DNA of 21,846 nt from assembly GCF_009725235.1 (NCBI RefSeq), contig NZ_WJFC01000220.1:1-21846 (forward strand), read 5' to 3'. The notes beneath the pieces were generated by a model. It was not told the DNA's origin. It worked only from the letters and a program-made list of their open reading frames with translations, and searched no databases. Each line of letters starts with the position of its first letter. The stretch's first letter is position 1. This document shows positions 1 through 8,614 of this stretch, one piece after another. Both the position numbers and the translations under genes were made by a program. The DNA is from Scytonema sp. UIC 10036 (GTDB lineage: Bacteria > Cyanobacteriota > Cyanobacteriia > Cyanobacteriales > Nostocaceae).

Positions 1-77
1 CCAACAACCTCTTAGAACTGTGACTATTCTCAAAAATACCCCACCCTAGCCCTCCCCTTGTAAAGGGGAGGGAACCA
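1..77. repeat. Direct repeat, copy 1 (cut by window edge)
   Basis: Bases 1-77 recur without visible change at 158-234, an offset of 157 bp. Each copy contains a perfect 10-bp stem, CCCTCCCCTT with AAGGGGAGGG, around a 3-base loop (50-59 and 63-72 in this copy). The sequence is non-coding and lies downstream of the last gene. Hairpins of this composition are a common dispersed type in filamentous cyanobacteria (recalled, not searched). The left end of the unit cannot be placed because the window starts inside or at it. Confidence 0.85.
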
Positions 78-92
78 GATTTTTCTTAATTT

Positions 93-111
93 CCCCCCTT
101 TCTAAGGGGGG
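93..111. repeat. G/C-run hairpin between the two direct repeats
   Basis: CCCCCCTT (93-100) and AAGGGGGG (104-111) form a perfect 8-bp stem with a TCT loop. It is followed by a second G-run at 117-122. It lies in the 80-bp spacer between the direct repeat copies and looks like another short dispersed cyanobacterial repeat. No coding potential is seen. Confidence 0.7.
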
Positions 112-157
112 ATTAAGGGGGGTAATCATGTGATGAAAATTACAGCCAATCACTTTT

Positions 158-234
158 CCAACAACCTCTTAGAACTGTGACTATTCTCAAAAATACCCCA
201 CCCTAGCCCTCCCCTTGTAAAGGGGAGGGAACCA
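158..234. repeat. Direct repeat, copy 2
   Basis: Second copy of the 77-bp unit at the left edge. Its right end is 16 bp from the stop codon of the A-C gene. The internal 10-bp stem is at 207-216 and 220-229. The two copies and their spacer fill the whole 249-bp region left of the last gene, in which no gene is seen. Confidence 0.85.
207..229 (-). terminator. Possible transcription terminator of the cluster
   Basis: This perfect 10-bp GC-rich stem with a 3-base loop starts about 20 bases after the stop codon of the last gene, as read on the minus strand. The only T-run (TATTTTTG) comes about 12 bases after the stem, so it is not a classical intrinsic terminator. It could equally be only part of the dispersed repeat that contains it. 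The position favours a role in ending or stabilising the transcript, but this is inference. Confidence 0.3.
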
Positions 235-249
235 TTTCTCTCGTTCCCT

Positions 250-3186
250 TTATAATTCCACATACATAGCTGCAAGCATATCAGCCATAAGCATTAGATA
301 CTGCTTGCCAAGCTTGTTGATGGTTTCGCTTAGATGGAAATTGCGAGAGTATTCGATTTCTAAGTACAAGCTTCCATTGATGGTGAAAAAGAAAAACTCC
401 AGCAAAGTTGTGCGTTTTTGTTCGGGAGGAGACAATCGGCGATCGCGATCTTCTGCCATGAATTCAAACACCTCAGATACCGGAAGAGTACGGTTCCCCA
501 GGTAATTCGCTCGTATGGGTGTCAAATTAGCATCAGGATAGATATGGCTGGGCAAGCGATCGCATATCCAATCAAAGGTATTACCATTCATTGGCAGCCT
601 ATCAAATCCATCTTTAATATTCTTAATAATCTGTTCCCAGTTGTTCTGATGTTCTACGTCGATGCCTACGGGGAAATTGACAGCGTAGTTACCAACACTT
701 TCCCAAAACAAATGATTCTCACCCAAGTCTCTACCGTTGGTACGATGACTAACCACAACCCAAGATTTGTTAGACCAATTTGCCATGAGCTGGTATAGAG
801 GAGCCAGTAAAAGTGTATACACATTACAGCCGTAATACGGCTTGGCTTTGCGTAGTAGTGCATCAGTTTGTTCTTTGGTCAAGACAAATGTTTGACTGCA
901 AGCAGAAGCCTCATCGTTGGAGCCTTTAAGATGGTCAAAAGGAACTAGGAACGTGTATTCCCTAGAGGGGAACTGGGAATTCCAATAATCAACGTGGCTC
1001 GCCAAAGATCCACGTTTGTCTTGTTCCACAAGCAAACGCACATAATCTGTATAAGACAGTGGAGAAGAGTTTTCAAAGCTGACATTTCCACCCGCCAACA
1101 TCTGGTCATACGCGTACCAGAGTTCCTTAAATAACACAGTTGTACTGAGCATATCAGCAATGATATGATGTGCAACAATTGCAATGTCATAGCAAGATTC
1201 ACTCACCTTAATTACGATTGTTGACATCAGAGGCCACTCATTAATCTGGAGTTTTTCGCTGCTTTGTTGTATAATGTTACGGATTTGTTCATCGCGCTGT
1301 TTGTCTGTCAGATGACTGCGATCGTGGAAGATAACCGTCAGTGGTTGAGGTTGAGCGAGCACTCGCTGTTGCCATTGTCCTTGGACTGACACAAAGACAG
1401 TACGCAGGGCGGGATGACGTGCCACCATAAGGTTGAGGGCTTTGTTGAAAATCTCCAGATTTAAGGGTTTGTGGTATAGAAACCGCGTATACCCCGTCCA
1501 CTGGTAAGGTGGCTGGAAGTATGATACCAGCCAACGCTGAGCTGAACCGAGGGGTAAGTATTCATCCGATGAATCAGTTGCAGTTACAGCTTTTTCTGTT
1601 GTTGGACGGTTCTCAGGTAGTAGAGCTAGCAGAGCTTTGCGATCCAGCTTACCATTATGATTCTTGGGCAAACTGGGGAGCCATTCCAATCGTTGAGGAA
1701 TCATGTAATCCGGTAATTGCTTGGAGAGATGTTCCTTAATTTGTCGGTTGTTAACCTTCTGTCCGGACATCCAAGCGACCAACCTTTTTTGCCCAGATCC
1801 ATAATCGACTGCTAAGACGGCTGCTTCACGAACGGATTGATGAGTATTGAGAACGCTTTCAATTTCTCCCAATTCTACACGAAAACCACGTATTTTAACT
1901 TGGTGGTCAATACGTCCGTGGTATTCAAAACTACCATCTGACAATTCTTTTGCCAAATCCCCAGTGCGGTAGAGATGTTCTCCAGGAATATCGGAAAAGG
2001 GATTGGGGCGGAAGGCGGCTGATGTCCGTTCCACATCGTTCAGATAACCCTTTGCCAGTTGTATACCTCCTATCCAAAGTTCTCCTAACTCTCCTGGCGC
2101 AACGGGCTGCATTTGCTCATTTAATATTTTGATGTAGACGTTATCAATGGCTTTCCCGATAGGAATATTCTCCTCAGGGCGCTGAGTCATGATATGAGCG
2201 GTTACGTCAATGGATGCTTCAGTCGGTCCGTACAAGTTTGCTAACCCAGTACCCATACCATACTTATCAATCCAGCGTTGTATAAAAGATAACGGCAAAG
2301 CTTCACCACTAAAGACTAACCAGCGCAGGTGAGGAAATGACCAAGTTTCATCTTCCAAAGCACTGATAAACTCTCCAAATAGGGAAGGGACAAAGTGCAT
2401 AATATTGATTTGGGTATCCTTTATCCACTGTGCAAACTCCCAAGGATTGATGACTGTTTCCCTTTCTACAGGGCAAATCGTAGCTCCCTCCATTAGTGTC
2501 CAAAAGAGTTCCCAAACCGATATATCGAAACAGAAAGAAGTTTTCTGCGCTACCCGGTCTCCGGGTTTTAGCTGAAAGGTTTTTTGCATCCACTCCAGGC
2601 GGTTCATATAGCCGCGATGGTTGAGCATAACGCCTTTAGGACGACCAGTAGACCCAGAAGTATACAGAACTGTCATCAAATCGTCTGGGAGATTGGTATA
2701 ATTTGGAGCTTCATCTGAGACAAGAGACCAAATGTTTTTATCAACTAGGCTAAGTTCTTTTCTTTCCTGGAACGTTTCTTTATTGTCCAAAAACATCAGG
2801 GTATGCAATAGCGACTTCTCATCCAAGCATTCTTCAAGTTTGGAAGTTACTTGGGACTCAGCAAGGAGAGTGCTAATTTTGGCATGGTCTAGAATATAGC
2901 GTATGCGTTCTGCTGGGTAGGAAGGATCGAGGGGAACATAAGCACCGCCAGCTTTCAGGATACCTAAAATTCCTATTACCATCAGAGGTCCGCGCTGTGT
3001 CATAATGCCTACTAAAGTGTTTGGTCCTACACCTAGGGTACGCAAGTAATTCGCAACTTGATTGGAAAGGCGATGTAATTCGGCGTAAGTTAATTTGGTT
3101 TCTTTATGCAGTACGGCTACAGCGTCAGGTGTTTGCTGAATCTGTTCAACAATTTTTAGGTAAGGAATTTTTATAGTATTGCTCAT
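250..3186 (-). CDS. NRPS subunit: serine-type adenylation domain fused to a condensation/epimerization-like domain (A-C)
   Basis: This 978-residue protein activates an amino acid as the aminoacyl-AMP. The adenylation domain spans about 10-525: TSGSTGRPKG at 176-185, YGPTE at 319-323, YRTGD at 406-410, and the GK Lys at K513. The specificity residues are D221, I222, W225, H264, V291, S293, L318, I326, D327 and K513. They match the known serine code DVWHLSLIDK at eight of ten positions, so L-serine is the predicted substrate. A condensation-superfamily domain follows (about 543-978) with HHIIADM at 673-679 and an NYLG motif near 895, which is also typical of epimerization domains. There is no carrier domain here; the nearest is on the upstream C-PCP protein. 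The start is ATG at 3186, with a weak GGGAAA about ten bases upstream. Strong as an A-domain protein; the role of the second domain is unclear. Confidence 0.95.
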   Translation of the reverse strand: MSNTIKIPYLKIVEQIQQTPDAVAVLHKETKLTYAELHRLSNQVANYLRTLGVGPNTLVGIMTQRGPLMVIGILGILKAGGAYVPLDPSYPAERIRYILDHAKISTLLAESQVTSKLEECLDEKSLLHTLMFLDNKETFQERKELSLVDKNIWSLVSDEAPNYTNLPDDLMTVLYTSGSTGRPKGVMLNHRGYMNRLEWMQKTFQLKPGDRVAQKTSFCFDISVWELFWTLMEGATICPVERETVINPWEFAQWIKDTQINIMHFVPSLFGEFISALEDETWSFPHLRWLVFSGEALPLSFIQRWIDKYGMGTGLANLYGPTEASIDVTAHIMTQRPEENIPIGKAIDNVYIKILNEQMQPVAPGELGELWIGGIQLAKGYLNDVERTSAAFRPNPFSDIPGEHLYRTGDLAKELSDGSFEYHGRIDHQVKIRGFRVELGEIESVLNTHQSVREAAVLAVDYGSGQKRLVAWMSGQKVNNRQIKEHLSKQLPDYMIPQRLEWLPSLPKNHNGKLDRKALLALLPENRPTTEKAVTATDSSDEYLPLGSAQRWLVSYFQPPYQWTGYTRFLYHKPLNLEIFNKALNLMVARHPALRTVFVSVQGQWQQRVLAQPQPLTVIFHDRSHLTDKQRDEQIRNIIQQSSEKLQINEWPLMSTIVIKVSESCYDIAIVAHHIIADMLSTTVLFKELWYAYDQMLAGGNVSFENSSPLSYTDYVRLLVEQDKRGSLASHVDYWNSQFPSREYTFLVPFDHLKGSNDEASACSQTFVLTKEQTDALLRKAKPYYGCNVYTLLLAPLYQLMANWSNKSWVVVSHRTNGRDLGENHLFWESVGNYAVNFPVGIDVEHQNNWEQIIKNIKDGFDRLPMNGNTFDWICDRLPSHIYPDANLTPIRANYLGNRTLPVSEVFEFMAEDRDRRLSPPEQKRTTLLEFFFFTINGSLYLEIEYSRNFHLSETINKLGKQYLMLMADMLAAMYVEL

Positions 3187-3210
3187 TTTAATGATTTCCC
3201 AATTAATGGA

Positions 3211-3330
3211 TTTTGGATTAACCGATTTTGGATTTTGGATTTTGGATTTTGGATTAACCGATTTTGGATTTTGGATTTTGGATTTTGGATTAAGGGATTT
3301 TGGATTTTGGATTTTGGATTTTGGATTGGG
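3211..3330. repeat. ATTTTGG heptamer array with 36-bp higher-order period
   Basis: The heptamer ATTTTGG is tandemly repeated, four at a time, separated by TTAACCG or TTAAGGG spacers. This gives three 36-bp blocks starting at 3218, 3254 and 3290. The array resembles the short tandem heptanucleotide repeats (STRR) described in heterocystous cyanobacteria. Because 36 is a multiple of three and the unit has few stops, both strands are open here; the resulting reading frames are low-complexity artefacts, not genes. It lies 25 bases upstream of the A-C start codon. Confidence 0.9.
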
Positions 3331-3349
3331 TTTGTGTATCTTGTGGGAT

Positions 3350-3362
3350 GGGCGTCTCGCCC
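3350..3362. repeat. Small GGGCG/CGCCC hairpin
   Basis: GGGCG (3350-3354), loop TCT, CGCCC (3358-3362). A short perfect stem placed between the heptamer array and the longer GCAGAG palindrome. It is probably a fragment of another dispersed repeat. Confidence 0.5.
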
Positions 3363-3397
3363 GTTGGTAGAGTGTTCTATGATGCGCTCTCTGCGCC

Positions 3398-3450
3398 CTC
3401 TGCGCCCTCTGCGGTTCAAAAATAATTTATTTAACCGCAGAGGCGCAGAG
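3398..3450. repeat. GCAGAG-type palindrome in the gap before the A-C gene
   Basis: The right arm at 3433-3450 (AACCGCAGAGGCGCAGAG) pairs with 3398-3416 with a single bulged C. The 16-base loop is AT-rich. The hairpin is compact and would form in the minus-strand transcript between the C-PCP and A-C genes. The same arm sequence occurs between the halogenase and the KS-AT-KR-ACP gene, and a relative between the two downstream PKS genes, so this is a dispersed family. Effect on transcript stability or termination is possible but unproven. Confidence 0.85.
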
Positions 3451-3480
3451 TACACAGAGGTAAGAAGTGAGAGAGCTTCT

Positions 3481-5097
3481 TTACATACACAGTACGTTTG
3501 CCATTTCCTGCAAACTCCTGCAACTGAGCAAGGCTTGGCGATCGACTTTTCCGTGTAATTTTTCAAGACGGGTAACGATGCGGATGCGTTCTAGTGAATC
3601 CATACCTAAGTCCGCCTCTAAATCTTGGTCCATCTCTTCAGAGGTAATTGGGTAGTGACAAATTTCCTCTGCTACTTGTTTGAGTAGAGACTCGATATTG
3701 GTATCATTCTTAGTGTCTTTTTGTGATACTGGAAGCGGTTGTGTTACCTCTTGGGGTTGAATTGTTAGTGAGGTTAATTCTTCTATCTGTGAGATATATT
3801 CCCTCATTAAGCTGTCAATTACGGACAGGTTGAAGAATTTCTCATCGTAACTTGCAAACAGATGCAGGCTGTCGTCAAATATCTCCTGTAAAATATCTAC
3901 CGTTCCTGCTGCGTTGATACCACCTGCTTGATAACCTGTTACTGCTATGGGACCGTATTGAGTTTCTATATGGGTGTGTCCCGTGTAAGGGAAATAGAGA
4001 TTGGATTTCAACGCACTTCGGAATACAGATACACTATGTTCGGGAATTTTGCCGTCTTCTAACGCTATATTATTCCGGAAAATCGTGCCAATCTGACGAG
4101 TTTGAGCTCTGTCAAGACCGCTGGCTATGCCATTTTGAACTTCCTGATGAAGACGATTTAACAAAGTTGACCAGTCTTCGTTTGGCTGTGGTGGCTCGAA
4201 GCTTAGCGCTAAATTCTGTGCGAAACTGCTGACTATATGAGATGCATCTACCCCTGGATAGATTCTTCCGCCTGTGGGGACTTGAAGGATCGCAGACTGA
4301 GAGGACTGCTCAAACTTCACAACCGATCGCAGGAATGCTCCCATCAAGAGAGTATTGATAGGCAATCGCCATTCGCGGGTTTGGGCAATTAGCTTAGCAG
4401 TGGTTTCGCGTCCAAGGCGGTACCGTAGGGTGTGAAATTGAGGACAGGTATTTTCAACAGTAACACCTTTGGGGTTCCAGAAGTAAGAATTTTTACCCTG
4501 TTTGCTAGTATACTCTGCTAGCGAACGCTCTTCCTCTGGGTCATACCAAGCATTCATAGCTCTAACGACTTCAGCGTATTCTTGGAGTGTGGTAGCGGGA
4601 GGCAGATTGGGTTTATCATTGCTGACTAGTGCGCGATAAATTTCCATAAATTCGCGCAATATTATATGATTTCCTAAAGCATCTGAAATCAAATGTTCGT
4701 TGCCTAGAAACAGTTGATAATCGTTATCTTGCAGGCGAAGTACGGAAAATCGATGCAGTGGCCATTCAATCATTGACCATTGGTAATTTAGCCATCGGTG
4801 TAACTCTTCTTGTATTGCCTGTTCTTGAGCATCACTGTCAAGATGTCTGAGATCGGTGACTGGGATTTCAGGGGGAGCTACTTCTTCCAGAACTTCCATC
4901 TGATAGTCTCTGAAGCGAGTTGCGCCTTCTGGTACATGGAAGCGAGCTCGTAACATGGGATGGCGAGATATTAGGTGTTTCCAGCTTTGCCATGCAACAT
5001 CTGTGTCAAACGACCCTTGTAAACGCAAGGAAGAGAACAGACTGTTGGAATTGACAACCCAGTGTCCTACTAAGTGGAAATACTGACCGTGTAGCAT
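3481..5097 (-). CDS. NRPS subunit: condensation-like domain with carrier protein (C-PCP)
   Basis: This 538-residue protein has no adenylation domain. Residues about 1-450 form a condensation-superfamily domain: RHPMLRARF at 45-53 matches the C2-type motif. The active-site region reads EHLISDAL at 134-141, where HHxxxDG is expected. The second His (H135) and Asp (D139) are kept, but the first His is Glu and the Gly is Ala. Residues about 465-538 form a carrier domain with LGMDSL and the phosphopantetheine Ser at S501. The likely role is joining the beta-ketoacyl chain from the upstream KS-AT-ACP protein to serine on its own carrier, loaded in trans by the next gene's A domain. The altered motif also fits ester-forming or atypical C domains. 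The start is ATG at 5097, only 8 bp after the upstream stop codon, suggesting translational coupling; no clear Shine-Dalgarno is visible. Confidence 0.9.
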   Translation of the reverse strand: MLHGQYFHLVGHWVVNSNSLFSSLRLQGSFDTDVAWQSWKHLISRHPMLRARFHVPEGATRFRDYQMEVLEEVAPPEIPVTDLRHLDSDAQEQAIQEELHRWLNYQWSMIEWPLHRFSVLRLQDNDYQLFLGNEHLISDALGNHIILREFMEIYRALVSNDKPNLPPATTLQEYAEVVRAMNAWYDPEEERSLAEYTSKQGKNSYFWNPKGVTVENTCPQFHTLRYRLGRETTAKLIAQTREWRLPINTLLMGAFLRSVVKFEQSSQSAILQVPTGGRIYPGVDASHIVSSFAQNLALSFEPPQPNEDWSTLLNRLHQEVQNGIASGLDRAQTRQIGTIFRNNIALEDGKIPEHSVSVFRSALKSNLYFPYTGHTHIETQYGPIAVTGYQAGGINAAGTVDILQEIFDDSLHLFASYDEKFFNLSVIDSLMREYISQIEELTSLTIQPQEVTQPLPVSQKDTKNDTNIESLLKQVAEEICHYPITSEEMDQDLEADLGMDSLERIRIVTRLEKLHGKVDRQALLSCRSLQEMANVLCM

Positions 5098-5105
5098 TTC
5101 TACGC

Positions 5106-8100
5106 TTATAGGGGTAGGGGATAGGGGGTAGGGGATAGGGAAGAGGGATTTTCAGACTCGGTTGTGAGCGATCGCCGCACATGGGGGTCTAGATTTACAA
5201 CTTTTGTCTCTTCGGTGCTGTTTGTATCTTTTTCACCAGAGGGTTGCCATTCTTCAAATCTTTGAATGACTTGTCTTACAGTTTGCAACTGCATCAGGTC
5301 ACGTAATGAAAACTGACTGCTAAACGCTACTTTTTTGTTGTCTGGAATGATTTTTGCTAGGTCGCTCATGAGTTGCGTCATCATGAGAGAATCGAGACCA
5401 AGTTCTCCTTCCAGGGTCATATCTAGACCAATTTGGTCTTGTTTTTGTCCGCTCGTCTTGGCAATTATAGCAAGGATGCGGTCTTTAAAATTAGTTTCTG
5501 GAATGCTGGTCGAGAAAGTCTCTTGCTTTTTAATTTGTGCTTGCTCTTTGTTGGAAGCCACTTCAGCGGCTTTGATGTCTAACCAATAACGTTGGCGTTG
5601 GAAAGGATAGGTAGGTAAGGACACTTTTGCACGTTGGTAATCCCGGTCAAAGCCCGACCAGTCAACTTTCACGCCGTTTACGTATAACTTTCCTAAACTC
5701 TGGAGGAGTTGCTCCCAATCATCGTGTTCACGACGCAACGAAGGTAACCATACTTCTGTTCCCTCTGGCAAACACTGTCGCCCTATGTCAATCAGTACCG
5801 GATTTGGTCCGATTTCCACAACGATGTCGATCGCCTGTGCGTGCAACTTTTGCATTCCATCGGCAAATCGCACGGTTTTGCGGACATGATGTCGCCAATA
5901 ACTGGCTTGACTCATTTCTGAAGAGCGCACCAGTTGACCTGTGACATTGGAAATGATATCTATGTTAGGTTTGCTGTAGGTAACCGTTGCTGCTTGCTGC
6001 TCAAAAGCATCTAACATCGGTTCTATCAAAGGCGAGTGAAACGCATGGGACACGTTCAAGCGGCGAGACCAAATTCCACAGGCTTGCAGTTCCACAACGA
6101 CTGCTCGTACACTCTCTTGTTCACCGGAAATCACCACGTTTTGTGGTCCGTTGATGGCTGCGAGCGCAATTTTTCGTCCATAGGGAGAAATCGCTGCCCG
6201 TACAGTCGCCTCATCTGCAAACACCGCAGCCATTTCGCCCCCTTCTGGTAGGGCTTGCATCAGGCGCGATCGCTCCGCTATCAGTTTCAGACCGTCTTCC
6301 AGACTGAACACTCCTGCACTGACAGCCGCCACGTATTCACCGACACTATGACCCATAACAACATCTGGGGTAATGCCCCAAGAGCGCCATAATTCATACA
6401 AAGCATATTCTAGGGCAAACAGGGCAGGTTGGGTGTAAGCGGTCTGGTTGATGGGAGAGTCCGAACCTGCTGCTGGATAGAGTACAGACAACAGAGGTTG
6501 TTGTAAATAGGGGCGCAGGATAGCATCGCAGCGATCGATTGCTTCACGGAAGGTGGGCGCTTGTTCGTAAAGTTGGCGTCCCATCCCTGCAAACTGAGAA
6601 CCTTGTCCGGTAAACAAAAATGCAATCTTAGGCTTATGGGTGTTTTTAAAGAACCCTGCGAACACGTTATCTGGGTTGAGCTTAACACTAAAGGCTGCTA
6701 ATTGTTCGCACACCTGGGCTAAGTTTTGAGCAACCAGTGCCAATCGATGGTCAAAAACAGAGCGACCCGTATTGGCAGTAAAGCAAACATCGGCGAGGTT
6801 GAGGTTGGGATTGGCTTTGAGCGTTGTGTAAAAGTCGCTGACTAATTCCTGTAATGCTTCTTCATTTTTCGCTGAGAGGCTGAGCAGATGCAAGGGGCGT
6901 TCTTGTTTCACCGACTCAATCTGGCGCTTTGGTGCCTCCTCAATCACGATGTGAGCATTGGTTCCGCTAACACCAAACCCACTCAATCCTGCAATGCGGG
7001 GTCCATGAACAGCAGTCCACGGCATCCTTTCGGTTGGTACCACCACTGGAAGTTCTGCCCACCGGATATGAGGATTGGGATTTTTTAGGTGTAGATGAGG
7101 GGGTATTTCTTGATTTTGCAGTGCCAGTATTACCTTAATTAGCCCTGCAACCCCAGCTGCTGACTCCAAGTGACCAATGTTAGTTTTTACCGATCCAATG
7201 ATTAAAGGTTGTTCCTTAGATCGCTCTTGACCTAACACTGCTCCTAAGGACTCTACCTCAATGGGATCTCCTAAAGATGTTCCGGTACCGTGGGCTTCTA
7301 TGTAGTTCACTTGTGCTGGCTCTACTCCAGCATTAGCCAAGGCTTGACGGATAAGTGCTTGTTGGGCGACTCCGTTGGGAACAGTAAGACCACTGCTGGG
7401 TCCATCTTGGTTGACTGCTGAACCTCGAATCACAGCTACAATGTTGTCACCGTCTGAGATCGCATCACTTAGGCGCTTAAGAACGACAACTCCACAACCT
7501 TCGCCTCGAGCAAAGCCGTCTGCTGAAGCATCAAAGGTTTTGCAGCGACCATCAGGGGCTAGCATCCGTGCTCTACAAGTCGCAATGGTTGAAATCGGTG
7601 ATAGGATGAGGTTGACGCCGCCAGCAAGAGCTAGATTGCACTCTTGGTTGCGTAAACTCTGGCAAGCAAGATGGATCGCTACCAATGACGATGAGCAAGC
7701 TGTATCGACGATCATACTCGGACCTACAAGACCCAGGGTATACGACAAGCGACCAGCCACAGCGTTGAGGCAATTGCCTGTGGTACTGTAGGCGTCGATG
7801 TTGGTGCGATCGCCAGACTCTACTTGAAGTTGCAAATAATCATTGGTGGTAATCCCGACAAATACCCCAGTTTGGCTGTTCCTAAGTTTTTCTGGAGCGG
7901 TACCAGAGTGCTCGATCGCCTCCCAACTGACCTCTAACAGGAGTCGCTGTTGGGGGTCCATGCTGATAGCTTCTCGTGGAGTGATACCAAAAAATTGGGG
8001 TTCAAACTGGTCTACTTGCTCCAGAAATCCGGCGCTCCGGATATACATTTTTCCGGGTGTATCAGGGTTTGGGTCGTATAATTCATTAATATCCCAGCGA

Positions 8101-8321
8101 TCGGGAGAAATTTCGGTAATAGCATCGACTCCATCACGCAGGAGAGACCAAAAGGCTTGGGGGTTTTTCGCACCAGGAAATCGGCAACCCATGCCAATAA
8201 TCGCGATCGGTTCTGTCTTAGAATGCTGCATTGCATCAAGCTTGGCTCGCATTTCTCTAAGTGCAATCAGTGCATTTTTTAAGCGAGATTGATGATCGAT
8301 GTTATCTGAGGTATTGTTCAT
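5106..8321 (-). CDS. Type I PKS: KS-AT-ACP (non-reducing extension module)
   Basis: This 1071-residue protein adds one malonyl-derived unit and leaves the beta-keto group. An N-terminal docking-like helix (about 10-35) leads into the KS, with C209 in DTACSSS, H344 in EAHGTG and H384 in KTNIGH, all intact. The AT (about 565-860) has GHSVGE (S659) and HAFH at 759-762, the malonyl-CoA pattern. No KR, DH, MT or ER lies between the AT and the ACP, whose phosphopantetheine Ser is S978 in LGLDSL. KS-AT is closely similar to that of the next PKS upstream, so they are probably recent duplicates. The last ten or so residues (SPTPYPLPL) are encoded by a G/T/A simple repeat rather than a docking domain. 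The start codon at 8321 lacks an obvious Shine-Dalgarno. The next gene starts 8 bp after the stop. Confidence 0.96.
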   Translation of the reverse strand: MNNTSDNIDHQSRLKNALIALREMRAKLDAMQHSKTEPIAIIGMGCRFPGAKNPQAFWSLLRDGVDAITEISPDRWDINELYDPNPDTPGKMYIRSAGFLEQVDQFEPQFFGITPREAISMDPQQRLLLEVSWEAIEHSGTAPEKLRNSQTGVFVGITTNDYLQLQVESGDRTNIDAYSTTGNCLNAVAGRLSYTLGLVGPSMIVDTACSSSLVAIHLACQSLRNQECNLALAGGVNLILSPISTIATCRARMLAPDGRCKTFDASADGFARGEGCGVVVLKRLSDAISDGDNIVAVIRGSAVNQDGPSSGLTVPNGVAQQALIRQALANAGVEPAQVNYIEAHGTGTSLGDPIEVESLGAVLGQERSKEQPLIIGSVKTNIGHLESAAGVAGLIKVILALQNQEIPPHLHLKNPNPHIRWAELPVVVPTERMPWTAVHGPRIAGLSGFGVSGTNAHIVIEEAPKRQIESVKQERPLHLLSLSAKNEEALQELVSDFYTTLKANPNLNLADVCFTANTGRSVFDHRLALVAQNLAQVCEQLAAFSVKLNPDNVFAGFFKNTHKPKIAFLFTGQGSQFAGMGRQLYEQAPTFREAIDRCDAILRPYLQQPLLSVLYPAAGSDSPINQTAYTQPALFALEYALYELWRSWGITPDVVMGHSVGEYVAAVSAGVFSLEDGLKLIAERSRLMQALPEGGEMAAVFADEATVRAAISPYGRKIALAAINGPQNVVISGEQESVRAVVVELQACGIWSRRLNVSHAFHSPLIEPMLDAFEQQAATVTYSKPNIDIISNVTGQLVRSSEMSQASYWRHHVRKTVRFADGMQKLHAQAIDIVVEIGPNPVLIDIGRQCLPEGTEVWLPSLRREHDDWEQLLQSLGKLYVNGVKVDWSGFDRDYQRAKVSLPTYPFQRQRYWLDIKAAEVASNKEQAQIKKQETFSTSIPETNFKDRILAIIAKTSGQKQDQIGLDMTLEGELGLDSLMMTQLMSDLAKIIPDNKKVAFSSQFSLRDLMQLQTVRQVIQRFEEWQPSGEKDTNSTEETKVVNLDPHVRRSLTTESENPSSLSPTPYPLPL
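5108..5143. repeat. Simple repeat encoding the C-terminus of the KS-AT-ACP protein
   Basis: On the plus strand, GGGGTA and GGGGATA units alternate through this stretch. Read on the minus strand they give the proline-rich tail SPTPYPLPL and the stop codon of the KS-AT-ACP gene. Repeats of this type normally lie between genes in cyanobacteria, so the coding frame appears to run into repeat DNA. Confidence 0.7.
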
Positions 8322-8403
8322 TTTCGTACTTTTTTAAAAATTATTAGTGGATAATGGTTATAGCAATCCTAAAACATTTGTAAAATTCTCTCTTTTCTCT
8401 TTT

Positions 8404-8556
8404 CTTCGCGCTCTTTGCGTCTTTGCGGTTAATAAGTTTTATCTATCAAATTGGACTGCTATAGTGGAAGACTGGTAATTAACAATTAACAACTACTCCT
8501 ATCCCAGGTAAAGATTACTTAATTAAATGAACCGCAAAGACGCGAAGTACACGAAG
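8404..8556. repeat. GCAAAG-type inverted repeat in the gap between two PKS genes
   Basis: GCGTCTTTGCGGTT (8417-8430) and AACCGCAAAGACGC (8530-8543) are perfect 14-bp inverted arms. Imperfect pairing continues outward to CTTCG (8404-8408) and CGAAG (8552-8556). The arms are related to the GCAGAGGCGCAG palindromes in two other gaps of this cluster. The roughly 100-bp centre is AT-rich. The whole 290-bp gap (8322-8611) holds no gene that I can see; a promoter within it cannot be excluded. Confidence 0.8.
8481..8495. repeat. 15-bp direct repeat, copy 1
   Basis: AACAATTAACAACTA recurs exactly at 8600-8614. The second copy overlaps the stop codon of the KS-AT-KR-ACP gene. It belongs to a run of TTAAC/TTAATTG-type simple sequence. 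Confidence 0.7.
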
Positions 8557-8599
8557 AAAGAGGAGAAGAAGAGCGTTAATCTTATGGTAGGAAGGGAGT

Positions 8600-8614
8600 A
8601 ACAATTAACAACTA
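8600..8614. repeat. 15-bp direct repeat, copy 2, overlapping a stop codon
   Basis: Identical to 8481-8495. On the minus strand it supplies the TAG stop (8614-8612) of the upstream PKS. The adjoining ATGGTTAATGG-type repeat encodes that protein's last residues (SMVNG). Confidence 0.7.

Noticed and set aside
3211..3330. CRISPR array
   Set aside because: The units are 7 bp with near-identical 36-bp blocks and no variable spacers, so this is a tandem repeat and not a CRISPR.
3183..3566. Minus-strand open frame of 127 residues with IQNPKSKIQNP-type repeats, and plus-strand partners
   Set aside because: It is a translation of the heptamer array and GCAGAG palindrome, overlapping the A-C start and the C-PCP end. 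Repeats with few stops create it; no domain is recognisable.
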